DNA from: Pseudomonadota bacterium
Lineage (GTDB): Bacteria > Pseudomonadota > Gammaproteobacteria > Steroidobacterales > Steroidobacteraceae
Direction: 5' to 3'
DNA length: 64,000 nt
Assembly (NCBI GenBank): GCA_025356815.1
Contig: JANXQL010000156.1
Coordinates: 37,331 to 101,330 of the forward strand
Shown: in pieces, positions 40,104-49,741 of the stretch
Position numbering within the stretch: position 1 is the stretch's first letter
How the letters are laid out: every line of letters begins with the position of its first letter
The notes under the pieces: model-generated
Seen by the model: the letters and a program-made list of their open reading frames with translations, nothing else
What the model was told of the DNA's origin: nothing
The model's database searches: none
Translations under genes and position numbers: made by a program

Positions 40104-41783
40104 CTACGACCGCGGCGTGACGCTGTCGCGCAGCGCGCGGCGCAGTATCTTGCCGACGTTGGTCTTGGGCAGCTCGTCGCGGAAGTAGACGTGCCGCGGC
40201 ACCTTGTAGCCGGTCAGGTCGGTACGCGCGAACTCGATCACCTGCTCGGCCGTCAGCGTGGGGTCCTTCTTCACGACGAACACGGCCACGACCTCGCCGG
40301 AGTGCTCATCCGGCTGCGACACGGCCGCGACTTCGAGCACTCCCGGATGGCGCGCGATGACGCCCTCGATCTCGTTCGGGTACACGTTGAATCCCGACAC
40401 GAGGATCATGTCCTTCTTGCGGTCCTCGATGTAGACGAAGCCCGCCTTGTCCATGCGGCCCACATCGCCGGTGCGCAGCCAGTCGCCGTCGAGCATGGTC
40501 TGCGCGGTCTCCTCGGGGCGCTTCCAGTAGCCGGCCATCACCTGCGGGCCGCGCACGCAGATCTCGCCAACCATGTCGAGCGGAACCTCGCGCCCGGAGT
40601 CGTCGCGGATCGAGATGTCGGTCGACGGCACCGGCAGGCCGATGGAGTTGTTGAAGTCGACGCCGCGCGGGCTGGTCGTTGCGACCGGCGAGGTCTCGGT
40701 CAGCCCCCAGCCCTGCGCGAGGATGCAGCCGGTGACTGCCTTCCAGCGCTCGGCCACTGCGCCCTGCAGCGCCATGCCGCCGGCGACCGAGGCGACCAGC
40801 CTCGAGAAGTCGAGCGTCTCGAATCCCGGCGCGTGCAGCAGGCTGTTGAACAGCGTGTTGACGCCGTAAAACACGCCCGGTGGGTGCCGGCGCAGCTCCT
40901 TGATGAACGCCGGCAGGTCGCGTGGGTTGGTGATCAGGATCGTGTGGCCGCCCTCGTGCAGCCAGACCAGCGCGATCGCCGTCAGCGCGAAGATGTGGTA
41001 CAGCGGCAGTGCGCCGACGACGACCTGCGTGTGCTGCGTCTCCTCGACGAATTGCTCCAGCCACGCGTCCGTCTGCAGCGTATTCGCGACCATGTTGCGA
41101 TGCGTCAGCATCGCGCCCTTCGACACGCCGGTGGTGCCGCCGGTGTACTGCAGGAAGGCGATATCATCGAGGGTGAGCTTCGGGGCCTCGAGGTTGACCC
41201 ACTTGCCCTGTTCCAGCACGGCGTCGAAGGTGTGCGCGTCGGGCAGCGTGTAGCGCTTGACCTGCTTTTTGACGTGGCGCAGCACGAAGTTGACCAGCGG
41301 TCCCTTGGGGAAACCGAGCAGGTCGCCGATGCCGGTGACGATGACCTCCTCGACGTCGGTCGCAGCGAGGCACTGCTCGAGCACGTGCGCGGCGTTCTCG
41401 AACACGACGATGGCTTTCGCGCCGGAATCCTTGAGCTGGTGCTCAAGCTCGCGCGGCGTGTAGAGCGGGTTGGTGTTGACGACGGTCAGTCCCGCGCGCA
41501 GCGCTCCGAACAGCGCGATCGGATACTGCAGGATGTTCGGCATCATCAGGGCGATCCGGTCGCCGCGCTTGAGGCGCGCTTCCTTCTGCAGCCAGGCACC
41601 GAAGGCACGGCTCAGCGAGTCGAGCTCACCAAAGGTGAGCGTGCGTCCCATGTTGCTGAACGCCGGGCGATCGGCGTATTTGGCGACCGCGGTGTCGAAC
41701 AGGTGGGCGAGCGAGCGGAACTGGTCCGGGTCGATCTCCGCGGGCACACCCGGGGGGTAGGACTTCAGCCAGATCTTTTCCAC
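40104..41783 (-). CDS. fadD: long-chain fatty acid--CoA ligase (AMP-dependent synthetase)
   Basis: LQYTGGTTGVSKGAMLTHRNM, AGYWKRPEETAQTM, GWLRTGDVGRM-like motifs; GTG start 41783 (VEKIWLKSYPPGVPAEID). Confidence 0.93.
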   Translation of the reverse strand: MEKIWLKSYPPGVPAEIDPDQFRSLAHLFDTAVAKYADRPAFSNMGRTLTFGELDSLSRAFGAWLQKEARLKRGDRIALMMPNILQYPIALFGALRAGLTVVNTNPLYTPRELEHQLKDSGAKAIVVFENAAHVLEQCLAATDVEEVIVTGIGDLLGFPKGPLVNFVLRHVKKQVKRYTLPDAHTFDAVLEQGKWVNLEAPKLTLDDIAFLQYTGGTTGVSKGAMLTHRNMVANTLQTDAWLEQFVEETQHTQVVVGALPLYHIFALTAIALVWLHEGGHTILITNPRDLPAFIKELRRHPPGVFYGVNTLFNSLLHAPGFETLDFSRLVASVAGGMALQGAVAERWKAVTGCILAQGWGLTETSPVATTSPRGVDFNNSIGLPVPSTDISIRDDSGREVPLDMVGEICVRGPQVMAGYWKRPEETAQTMLDGDWLRTGDVGRMDKAGFVYIEDRKKDMILVSGFNVYPNEIEGVIARHPGVLEVAAVSQPDEHSGEVVAVFVVKKDPTLTAEQVIEFARTDLTGYKVPRHVYFRDELPKTNVGKILRRALRDSVTPRS

Positions 41784-41898
41784 AGCCACCCGCCTCCTTG
41801 TTGCGCCGCAAAATCCGCGCGACGCCTGATCGACCCACAACCTATCGACCCCCTTGCGAACCTGCAAGCGACCTGCGGAATCTTCACGCGAGGTGGAC

Positions 41899-43776
41899 TT
41901 AAGGCACCCCGCCTCGCAACGTGGCCACCGTCTCGTGCAGGCGGGTCAGCGACACCTCCGCCGCGGGCACCGGTGCGCCGATGTGCACGTCGATCCTCGC
42001 CCACAGCCGGCGTGGCAGGTAGCGGGACAAACCACGGTAGCGGCGTGAGAACGTCGAGCCCCACAGGCCCGACAGCGCGATCGGCACGACCGGCACCGGC
42101 GCTTCCTTGAGGATCCTGAGCAGACCCGGCCGAAACTCGCCGAGGGAGCCATCGGCGGTCAGCCGGCCCTCCGGGAAGATGCAGACCAGCTCGCCGCGGC
42201 GCAGGTCGGCGAGCACCTGCGTGAACGCCGCCTCCCGCACCGCAGGATCCTCGGCCGCGGTCGCGACCGGGATCGCCTTCATGCCACGGAACACGAGGTT
42301 GGCAAGCGGCATGCGGAAGATCGCCGCCTCCATGACGAACCGCATCGGCCGATGGACAGCGGCCGACAGTATCAGCGCGTCGGCGAAACTGACGTGGTTG
42401 CAGATGATAAGCGCCGCGCCGCGCTCGGGCATGTGCTCGAGGCCCTCGACCCGGATCAGGTACAGCACCCTGGCGACCGCCCAGGCGAGAAAGCGCAGCA
42501 GGAACTCCGGCAGCTGTGCGTAGATGAACGCGGCGACCGCGAAGTTGAGCAGCGCGCATACCAGCAGCACTATCGGGATCGACACGCCGCGCGCGAGCAG
42601 CACCCCGCCGAACAGCGACGCGACGACCATGAAGATCGCGTTCCAGATGCTATTGGCGCTGATGACGCGCGACATGAACTCGGCCCTGGTCAGGCGCTGC
42701 ATCTGCGCGTACAGCGGCACGATGTACAGGCCACCCGACAGGCCGATCATCAGCATGTCGGCAAAGACTCGCCGGCCGCCGGCCTGGGCGAGCAGGCCGA
42801 GCCAGTCGACCGCCGCCAGCGGTGGCACGGCAGGCGTCGCAAGGTACACGTCGATGCCGAACAGCGTGAGGCCCAGCGACCCCAGCGGCACCAGCCCGAT
42901 CTCGATGCGGTGTCCGGACAGCCGCTCGCACAGCAGCGAACCGGTGCCGACGCCGAGCGAGAATGCGACCAGCAGCAGGATCACCACGTCCTCGCTGCCG
43001 TTGAGCACCTGCTTGGCGTACAGCGGTACCTGCGCCAGCACCAGGATGCCGTAGAACCAGAACCAGGAGATGCCGAGGATCGACAGGAACACGACGCGGT
43101 TGGCGCGGGCGGCCGCGAGGTTCGCCATCGTCGAGCGCCACAGGTTCACGTCGATGCGCAGGGTCGGCGCCGCCGGGGCGAGCGGCGGAATCGCGAGGCT
43201 AAACGCAAGCCCCAGCACCGCGATCGCGAGCAGGGTCGTGTCGATGACGGCAAGGTGACCGAGCTTGGCGAGCACGCCTGCGAGCAGCATGCCGGTCAGG
43301 ATGCCGACGAACGTGCCCATCTCCAACAGCGCGTTGCCACCGACCAGCTCGTCCTCGTCGAGTACCTGCGGCAGCAGGCCATACTTCGCCGGCGCGAAGA
43401 AGGTCGAGTGCGCGCCCATCAGGAACAGCGCGACCAGCAGCAGCGGCATGGCGTGCAGCGCGAAGCCGACGCCCGCCAGCGCCATGATCAGCACCTCGCA
43501 GACCTTCACCGCGCGCAATACACGGGTCTTGTCGTATCGATCGGCCAGCTGACCGGCGAGACCCGAGAACAGCACGAACGGCAGGATGAACAGGCCGCCT
43601 GCCAGCATGGTCAGCGTGCCGGGCGCCATCGAAGTGTAGGTGGAGGCGTGGTAGGTCGCGATGATCACCAGCGTGTTCTTGTAGACGTTGTCGTTGAACG
43701 CGCCGAGTGCCTGCGCGCCGAAGAAAGGCAGGAAGCGGCGTTCACGCAGCAGCCGGAACTGGCTGTGAGTGGCCAT
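41899..43776 (-). CDS. fused MFS transporter (LplT-like) / 1-acyl-glycerol-3-phosphate acyltransferase (PlsC-like)
   Basis: N-terminal ~400 aa MFS (RRFLPFFGAQALGAFNDNVYKNTLVI), C-terminal PlsC domain with NHVSFADALIL and FPEGRLTADG motifs in one 625-aa ORF. Confidence 0.92.
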   Translation of the reverse strand: MATHSQFRLLRERRFLPFFGAQALGAFNDNVYKNTLVIIATYHASTYTSMAPGTLTMLAGGLFILPFVLFSGLAGQLADRYDKTRVLRAVKVCEVLIMALAGVGFALHAMPLLLVALFLMGAHSTFFAPAKYGLLPQVLDEDELVGGNALLEMGTFVGILTGMLLAGVLAKLGHLAVIDTTLLAIAVLGLAFSLAIPPLAPAAPTLRIDVNLWRSTMANLAAARANRVVFLSILGISWFWFYGILVLAQVPLYAKQVLNGSEDVVILLLVAFSLGVGTGSLLCERLSGHRIEIGLVPLGSLGLTLFGIDVYLATPAVPPLAAVDWLGLLAQAGGRRVFADMLMIGLSGGLYIVPLYAQMQRLTRAEFMSRVISANSIWNAIFMVVASLFGGVLLARGVSIPIVLLVCALLNFAVAAFIYAQLPEFLLRFLAWAVARVLYLIRVEGLEHMPERGAALIICNHVSFADALILSAAVHRPMRFVMEAAIFRMPLANLVFRGMKAIPVATAAEDPAVREAAFTQVLADLRRGELVCIFPEGRLTADGSLGEFRPGLLRILKEAPVPVVPIALSGLWGSTFSRRYRGLSRYLPRRLWARIDVHIGAPVPAAEVSLTRLHETVATLRGGVP

Positions 43777-44456
43777 CAGGGGTTCCTGCCGGCCCGGGCC
43801 GGCGCCCCGAGCAGCGGCTTGAGGGAGGGCCAGACCGTGTCCAGCAATCGCGGCTGCGCCGCCGCGACCGGGTGCAGGCGGTCGGTCTGGAAATTGCGCT
43901 CGTCCAGGGCAATGTCCACCAGCAAAAATGGCACCAGCGCGAGCTTCTGCTGGCGGGCGAGCAGGGCGAAGCTCGCGTAGTAGTCCTCGGTATAGGCCGG
44001 GCCGTAGTTGCTCGGGATGCGCGTGCCGATGAGCAGCACGCGCGCGCCGCGCGCGCGGGCGCTGGCGGCGATGCTTGCGAGGTTGCGGCGCATCTCGGCG
44101 ACGGGCAGGCCGCGCAAGCCGTCGTTGGCGCCGAGCTCGAGCACGAGGATCGCCGGGCGGTGCACCGCCAGCACGTGCGCGATGCGCGCCCGCCCGCCGA
44201 CGGTGGTCTCGCCGCTGACGCTGGCGTTGACCACCCGGTAGCCGTAACCTTCAGCCTCGAGCCGGCGCGCGAGCAGCGCCACCCAGCCCTCTTCGGCACG
44301 AATGCCGTAGCCGGCACTCAGCGAATCGCCGAGCACGACCAGCGCCGGGGCGACGGGCGGTGGCGCTGCTGCGACGGGCTGCAGGCCCAGCAGCGCTGCG
44401 ACCGCCATGATCGCAGGCCAGCGCGTGCATCGCACCATCCAGGGAACGAGGTTCAA
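43776..44456 (-). CDS. tesA: arylesterase / lysophospholipase L1-like GDSL hydrolase
   Basis: ALVVLGDSLSAGYGIRAEEGWVALLARRL...GANDGLRGLPVAEMRRNL...DRLHPVAAAQPRLLD; SGNH blocks with signal peptide; divergent from ybbA-like gene. Confidence 0.93.
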   Translation of the reverse strand: MNLVPWMVRCTRWPAIMAVAALLGLQPVAAAPPPVAPALVVLGDSLSAGYGIRAEEGWVALLARRLEAEGYGYRVVNASVSGETTVGGRARIAHVLAVHRPAILVLELGANDGLRGLPVAEMRRNLASIAASARARGARVLLIGTRIPSNYGPAYTEDYYASFALLARQQKLALVPFLLVDIALDERNFQTDRLHPVAAAQPRLLDTVWPSLKPLLGAPARAGRNP

Positions 44457-44457
44457 G

Positions 44458-45141
44458 TTGCAGGTACTCGAGTCACGTCATGTCGCAAAGGAGGTTAGCA
44501 GTCCGGAAGGAACGCTGACCATCGTGGCCGATGTCAGCTTCGCCGTCGAGCGCGGCCAGTCGCTCGCGATCGTGGGGCCCTCCGGCTCCGGCAAGTCGAC
44601 GCTGCTTGCGATCCTCGCCGGGCTCGACCTGCCGACGCGCGGCACCGTGCTGCTCAACGGCACCGAGCTCACCGCGCTCGACGAGGACGGTCGCGCACGG
44701 CTGCGCGCCGGCCATGTCGGGTTCGTGTTCCAGTCGTTCCACCTGGTGCCGTCGCTGACGGCGCTGGAGAACGTGCTGCTGCCGCTGGAGCTTGCCGGCA
44801 CCGACGGCGCGCCCGCGCGCGCGCGCGAGGCGCTCGATCGCGTCGGCCTCGACGCGCGCCGCCGCCACTACCCGCGCCAGCTGTCCGGCGGCGAGCAGCA
44901 GCGAGTCGCGATCGCACGCGCGTTCGTCGCCCGCCCGGACCTGCTTTTCGCGGACGAGCCCACCGGCAACCTCGACAGCGCTACCGGCGCTCGCATCGCG
45001 GAGCTGTTGTTCGAGTTCAACCGCGAGCTGGGCACCACGCTCGTGCTGGTCACGCACGAGCAGACGTTGGCGCGGCGCTGCCGGCGGGTGCTGAGCCTCG
45101 ATGCGGGGCGCGTCGTCGCCGACGTCGCGGGCGGCGCGTGA
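44458..45141 (+). CDS. ABC transporter ATP-binding protein (YbbA/LolD-like)
   Basis: LAIVGPSGSGKSTLLAILAGLDLP...LSGGEQQRVAIARAFVARPDLLFADEPTGNLDS; TTG start 44458. Confidence 0.94.
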   Translation: MQVLESRHVAKEVSSPEGTLTIVADVSFAVERGQSLAIVGPSGSGKSTLLAILAGLDLPTRGTVLLNGTELTALDEDGRARLRAGHVGFVFQSFHLVPSLTALENVLLPLELAGTDGAPARAREALDRVGLDARRRHYPRQLSGGEQQRVAIARAFVARPDLLFADEPTGNLDSATGARIAELLFEFNRELGTTLVLVTHEQTLARRCRRVLSLDAGRVVADVAGGA

Positions 45142-47630
45142 TAAAGGCGCTGCGCTTCGCGCTCGTCGCCTTCGGCCGCGATGTGAGGAGCGGCGAGCTG
45201 GCGGTGCTGTTCGGCGCACTGGTGGTTGCGGTCGCCGCGCTCACCGCGGTCGGGTTCTTCACCAGCCGGGTCTCGCAGGCGATTCGCGCCCAGGCCGGCG
45301 AAGTGCTGGCGGGGGACCTGCGACTCGAATCCGGCCGCAGCCCTTCGCCGCGCTACGAGGCCGAGGCGCGCTCGCGCGGCCTTGCGGTCGCGCACCTGAC
45401 CAGCTTCCCAAGCGTGGTCTACGCAGGCGACGTCAGCCAGCTTGCAACCGTGTTCGGCGCGGATGCCGCCTATCCGCTGCGGGGCCAGCTGAAGATCGCC
45501 GCCGTGCCTTACGGCAGCGCGCATCCGGTGAGCGGCATCCCCGCGCCTGGCGAGGCGTGGGCAGATTCGCGGCTCTTGGCGCGCCTGGCGGTGCCGGTCG
45601 GCGGGCGCCTGCGGCTGGGCGCGCTGTCGGTCCGCGTGACGGCCGTGCTGGACTACCGCCCGGACCAGGGCACTGGCCTTGCCGATCTCGCGCCGACGAT
45701 CCTGATCAACGGCGCGGACCTCGCCCGCAGCGAGCTGCTCGGTCCCGGCAGCCGCGCGACCTGGAGCCTGCTGTACGCGGGCCCTCCCGCCGCGGTCGAC
45801 GCCTATGCGGCGTGGCTGCGCACGCAAAAGAGCGCCGCCGAGCGACTGACCGACGCCGGTGAATCCAGCGAGCAGATGAAGTCCGCCACCGAGCGCTCCG
45901 GCCGGTTCCTGAACCTCGCCGCGCTGGTGACGGTCCTGCTCGCGGCGGTCGCCGTCGCGATGGCGGCGCGCCGCTACGCGAGCCGCCGGCTCGACCTGGT
46001 GGCGCTGCTCAAGAGCCTCGGCGCGAGCCAGCGCTTCGTGCTCGGCACGACCTTGACCGAGCTTGTGCTCGTGGGGCTGTGCGGTGCGGTCGCAGGCACC
46101 GTGCTCGGCTTCGGCGCCGAGAGCGGCCTTGCCTGGCTGGTGCGCGGGCTGCTCAAGACCGAGCTGCCGCCGCCGTCTCTGTTGCCGGCGTGGCTGGGCC
46201 TGGGCACTGCGGCGACGATGCTCGTGGGTTTCGCGCTGCCGCCGTTGCTGCAGCTGCGTCGCGTGCCGCCGGCGCGCGTGCTGCGACACGACCTCGCGCC
46301 GCCGCCGCTGCGCTGGGGATTGCCGTACCTCGCCGCGGCCGGCGCGCTCGCGGCCCTGCTGTATGCGCTGGTGCGCGACCCGCGCCTGGTCGGCTACGCG
46401 GTCGGCGGGCTCTTCGCGAGTGCCCTCGTTCTCGGCGCCGCCGGCACGCTGCTGGTGCGCGTGACTCGCTCGGTCCGCGGCGGTGCCGGGATCGCCTGGC
46501 GCTACGGCCTGGCCAACGTCGCGCGCCGCGGTCGCGAGAGCGTGGTGCAGATCGTCGCGTTCGGGTTGAGCCTGACGGTGCTGCTGCTGCTCGCGCTGGT
46601 GCGCAACGACCTGATCGACGAGTGGCAGCGCAGTCTGCCGCCGGGCGCGCCGAACCACTTCCTGATCAACATCCCGCCGGCCGATGCCGGGCCGCTGGCC
46701 GAGTTCCTGACCGGGCACGGCGTCGCCGCCCCTGTGCTCGCACCCTGGGTGCGTGCGCGGCTGGTCGCGGTGAACGGCGTGCCCATGCAGGCGCGCATGC
46801 CCAGGTCCGATCGCGGTCGCGCATTCGCCGAGCGCGAGCAGAACCTCAGCTGGGCCGAAGCGCTGCCGCCGGACAACCGCGTCGTCGAGGGTGCCTGGTG
46901 GCAGCACCCGGATCCTGCGCAGCCGCAGGTGTCGGTCGCGACCGAATTCCAAGAGGAGCTGGGCCTGAAGGTCGGCGACCGGCTCGGCTTCGACGTCGCC
47001 GGCGAGAGCATCGTCGCCACCGTCGCCAACGTCCGCAAGGTGCGCTGGGACGGATTCCGGCCGAACTTCTTCCTGCTGTTCGCGCCCGGCGTGCTGGACG
47101 CGAGCACCGGTACATTCATGACCAGCGTGCACCTCGACGCCGCGCAGCGCCCGGCGCTCGCTGAGCTGGTGCGCCGGTTCCCGTCGGTGACCGTCATCGA
47201 CGTCGCGGCGCTGCTGGGCGAGGTGCGCAGGATCATGGACCGCGCGGCGGTCGCGGTGGAGTATGTGTTCGGGTTCACGCTGGTGGCGGGGCTCGCGGTG
47301 CTGTTCGCGGCGATCCAGTCGACCCGTGACGAGCGCCGTTACGAGAGCGCGATCCTGCGCACGCTGGGGGCCAGCCGCCGCACGGTGCTGTACGGTGTCG
47401 CGGCGGAGTTCACCGCGCTCGGGCTGCTCTCCGGCGTGCTCGCCGCGAGCGCGGCATCGGCCATTGGCTGGCTGATCGCGAGCCGGTTGTTCGGCCTGCA
47501 CTACGCATTCGACTGGACGGTCTGGCTGGGCGGCTTGCTCGCCGGGGCGCTGATCGTCGGCGTCGCCGGCACCTTTGCCACGCGGCGCGTCGTGCAGAGC
47601 TCGCCGATGCGCAGCCTGCGCGACGCCTGA
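45138..47630 (+). CDS. ABC transporter permease (YbbP/FtsX-like)
   Basis: 830-aa ORF, two FtsX-type permease blocks (DLVALLKSLGASQRFVLGTTLTELVL; SAILRTLGASRRTVLYGVAAEFTALG); adjacent to ybbA-like gene and divergent tesA. Confidence 0.93.
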   Translation: MIKALRFALVAFGRDVRSGELAVLFGALVVAVAALTAVGFFTSRVSQAIRAQAGEVLAGDLRLESGRSPSPRYEAEARSRGLAVAHLTSFPSVVYAGDVSQLATVFGADAAYPLRGQLKIAAVPYGSAHPVSGIPAPGEAWADSRLLARLAVPVGGRLRLGALSVRVTAVLDYRPDQGTGLADLAPTILINGADLARSELLGPGSRATWSLLYAGPPAAVDAYAAWLRTQKSAAERLTDAGESSEQMKSATERSGRFLNLAALVTVLLAAVAVAMAARRYASRRLDLVALLKSLGASQRFVLGTTLTELVLVGLCGAVAGTVLGFGAESGLAWLVRGLLKTELPPPSLLPAWLGLGTAATMLVGFALPPLLQLRRVPPARVLRHDLAPPPLRWGLPYLAAAGALAALLYALVRDPRLVGYAVGGLFASALVLGAAGTLLVRVTRSVRGGAGIAWRYGLANVARRGRESVVQIVAFGLSLTVLLLLALVRNDLIDEWQRSLPPGAPNHFLINIPPADAGPLAEFLTGHGVAAPVLAPWVRARLVAVNGVPMQARMPRSDRGRAFAEREQNLSWAEALPPDNRVVEGAWWQHPDPAQPQVSVATEFQEELGLKVGDRLGFDVAGESIVATVANVRKVRWDGFRPNFFLLFAPGVLDASTGTFMTSVHLDAAQRPALAELVRRFPSVTVIDVAALLGEVRRIMDRAAVAVEYVFGFTLVAGLAVLFAAIQSTRDERRYESAILRTLGASRRTVLYGVAAEFTALGLLSGVLAASAASAIGWLIASRLFGLHYAFDWTVWLGGLLAGALIVGVAGTFATRRVVQSSPMRSLRDA

Positions 47631-47634
47631 GCCG

Positions 47635-48327
47635 TCAGCTGGCGTCCACCCGCAGCTGCAAGTGCCCGGCGGCGTGGCTCTCGCCACGCAGGTTGATCGA
47701 GTCGACCTGCACCACGTAGGTGCCGCTGGCAAACACCGCGGAGTTCAGCGTCAGCCGCAGGTCGCCGCTGGAGTCGCGCAGCAGGTTGTCGAGCCGGCCC
47801 CAGTAAGTGCCGTCGTCGCGCCTGATCGTGACCGCGTACAGGTTGCCGCTGGCGTAGCCGATGCCCAGGTGCAGATCGGCAAGCGTCGGCGAGGCGCGCG
47901 TACCGATGGAATAGGTCTGTGCGGCGGCGTCGGGCCGCGCGACCGGCAGCCGCAGCAGCTGCGTGCGAGCGGGTGCAGGCAACAGGCCCCGTTCGGCCTC
48001 CTGCCGCACCGACTGAAAGCCGGCTTGCGCGTGCTGGCGGCCGTCCCAGGCGACGAGCGCGAGCACGCTCGCCAGCAGCGCGACGGCGCCGAGCCCGACG
48101 GGCACCAGCGGGTGGTGCCAGAAGTGTGGCGGCCGCTCGCGCCATTCCGTGCCGGTCTCGTCCAGCAGCCGCATCGTGCGCTTGAGCGCCTCGGGCAGGC
48201 CCATGCGCTCGGCCAGCTCCGGTGAGCGCTTCACCAGCTGTTCGAAGAAACGGGCCTCGGGCGGCGGCAGACGGCCGAGCAGGTAGCGCTCGACCATCTG
48301 CTTTTGCTCGATGACCTTCAGATCCAT
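47635..48327 (-). CDS. hypothetical membrane protein, anti-sigma-factor-like layout
   Basis: MDLKVIEQKQMVERYLLGRLPPPEARFFEQLVKRSPELAERMGL (short cytoplasmic helix bundle), one TM (PVGLGAVALLASVLALVAW), ~130-aa exported domain. Confidence 0.6.
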   Translation of the reverse strand: MDLKVIEQKQMVERYLLGRLPPPEARFFEQLVKRSPELAERMGLPEALKRTMRLLDETGTEWRERPPHFWHHPLVPVGLGAVALLASVLALVAWDGRQHAQAGFQSVRQEAERGLLPAPARTQLLRLPVARPDAAAQTYSIGTRASPTLADLHLGIGYASGNLYAVTIRRDDGTYWGRLDNLLRDSSGDLRLTLNSAVFASGTYVVQVDSINLRGESHAAGHLQLRVDAS

Positions 48328-48470
48328 GGTCACGTGATTTGCCCCGGGATCGGTGGTACGACATATTGAGGCTTCGCAGGCGGCCGCGGCGCGAGCGGCG
48401 TCACAGCCTCGCGGCACGCCGGGCGCAAGCCTGAGAGGCGTGTCGCAGAACGGTCAGGGTGGAGACGGCG

Positions 48471-48869
48471 ATGGACGAGGCGGATGCGAGCTTCCTGGCG
48501 GCGCTGGAGTCGGCGACGCTGCCGCCGACTGACTTCGGCCATCACGGCCACCTGCGCGCCGGCTTCCTGTATCTGCAGCGGCACGACTTCCCCGGTGCCT
48601 GCGTCGCGATGAAGCGCGCCATCCAGGCCTTTGCGGCGAGCCTGGGCAAGGCGACGCTCTACCACGAGACCATGACCATCGCGTACCTCGCCCTGATCGC
48701 CGAGCGGCTCGCCGACGAGCCGGCTTCGATCGGCTTCGAGGCCTTCCTCGCGCGCTACCCGGAGCTGACCCGGGTCGACTACTTCCGCCGCTACTACCCG
48801 GCCGGCGAGCTGGACACGCCCGAGGCCCGGGCGACGTTCCTGCTGCCCCGGCCGCGCCGCGATTCTTAA
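48471..48869 (+). CDS. conserved hypothetical protein
   Basis: MDEADASFLAALESATLPPTDFGHHGHLRAGFLYLQRHDFPGACVAMKRAIQAFAASLGKATLYHETMTIAYLALI; coherent helical protein. Confidence 0.7.
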   Translation: MDEADASFLAALESATLPPTDFGHHGHLRAGFLYLQRHDFPGACVAMKRAIQAFAASLGKATLYHETMTIAYLALIAERLADEPASIGFEAFLARYPELTRVDYFRRYYPAGELDTPEARATFLLPRPRRDS

Positions 48870-48985
48870 GCGCGGGCGGGGGCGATCTGCCGCCTGCTGC
48901 AGTGCGCCATGACGCGAATGCCGGGGGTCGGTGTCGCCCCGGGGTGGGTTGCCCCCGTTCGCGGGCAGGTACACTCCGCCGACCA

Positions 48986-49666
48986 ATGAGCCTGTCTCCT
49001 GAACTCGCCCAGTGGCGCAAGGCCGAGCGCGCCGCACTGATCGCCCGTCGCCAGGCCGCGTCCGCGTCCGACCACGCCGTCTGGACCGGGCGGATCTCGG
49101 ATCACCTGCGGGCAGGCTTCCCGGCCCTGGAGCGGCTCGTGGTCGGCTTCTGCTGGCCCTACAAGGGTGAGTACGACGCCCGTACGGTCGTGCGCGAGTT
49201 GCGCCGCCGCGGCGCCCGCGCCGCCCTGCCGGTCGTGGTCGGCAAGGGGTTGCCGCTGCAGTTCCGCGAATGGTGGCCCGGGGTCGTGATGGTCAACGGC
49301 GTCTATGACGTGCTGGTGCCGGACGGGACCGCCCTGCTGGTGCCCGACGCGCTCTTGATTCCGGCGGTCGGAGTCGGCGGTCGGGGAGACCGGCTCGGCT
49401 ACGGCGGCGGGTTCTTCGACCGGACGCTGGCGGCGCTGTCGCCGCGGCCGCTGACGCTTGCGCTTGCGTTCGAGCTGTCGCGCATCGAAACGTCGGATCC
49501 GCAGCCGCACGACATCCTGATGGACTTCGTGGTGACGGAGGCCGGCATCGAGGCGGCCGTGCCGGGCGGGCTTGAGGCGGTGGACGCGGCCGAGGCCGCC
49601 CGTCGCGCCGAGGCGCTGTTGCAGCACAGGGGCCTGCCGAGGGCACCGATCGGAAAATCTATCTAA
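48986..49666 (+). CDS. fau: 5-formyltetrahydrofolate cyclo-ligase
   Basis: GFCWPYKGEYDARTVVRELRRRGARAALPVVV...VLVPDALLIPAVGVGGRGDRLGYGGGFFDRTLA. Confidence 0.93.
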   Translation: MSLSPELAQWRKAERAALIARRQAASASDHAVWTGRISDHLRAGFPALERLVVGFCWPYKGEYDARTVVRELRRRGARAALPVVVGKGLPLQFREWWPGVVMVNGVYDVLVPDGTALLVPDALLIPAVGVGGRGDRLGYGGGFFDRTLAALSPRPLTLALAFELSRIETSDPQPHDILMDFVVTEAGIEAAVPGGLEAVDAAEAARRAEALLQHRGLPRAPIGKSI

Positions 49667-49668
49667 CC

Positions 49669-49728
49669 CAGCCCGGCGGCGGGCTGTGTGACACTTGGCG
49701 ACATCAGCAATGCCCGCCCGGCGGGCTG
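49669..49728 (+). promoter_or_regulatory. fhs leader with two GC hairpins capable of alternative pairing
   Basis: CAGCCCG(49669-49675)/CGGGCTG(49680-49686) and GCCCGCC(49712-49718)/GGCGGGC(49720-49726); GGCGGGCTG occurs identically at 49678-49686 and 49720-49728. Confidence 0.4.
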
Positions 49729-49741
49729 TAAGGGAGTTTTT

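Noticed and set aside
40191-42110. 639-aa + strand ORF antisense to fadD-like gene
   Set aside because: Shadow ORF; real ligase motifs are on the minus strand.
42352-43980. 542-aa + strand ORF antisense to the MFS-PlsC fusion
   Set aside because: Low-complexity shadow ORF rich in R, Q, H and E.
44868-47732. 954-aa minus-strand ORF antisense to the ybbA/ybbP-like genes
   Set aside because: Composition is Arg/His/Gln/Ala-rich low-complexity typical of GC-driven shadow ORFs; the + strand frame encodes a clear ABC permease.
48870-48985. Possible 6S RNA (ssrS) upstream of fau, as in many gammaproteobacteria
   Set aside because: Gap is only ~116 bp and I could not pair a convincing long 6S-like stem with a central bubble; a covariance model search would be needed.
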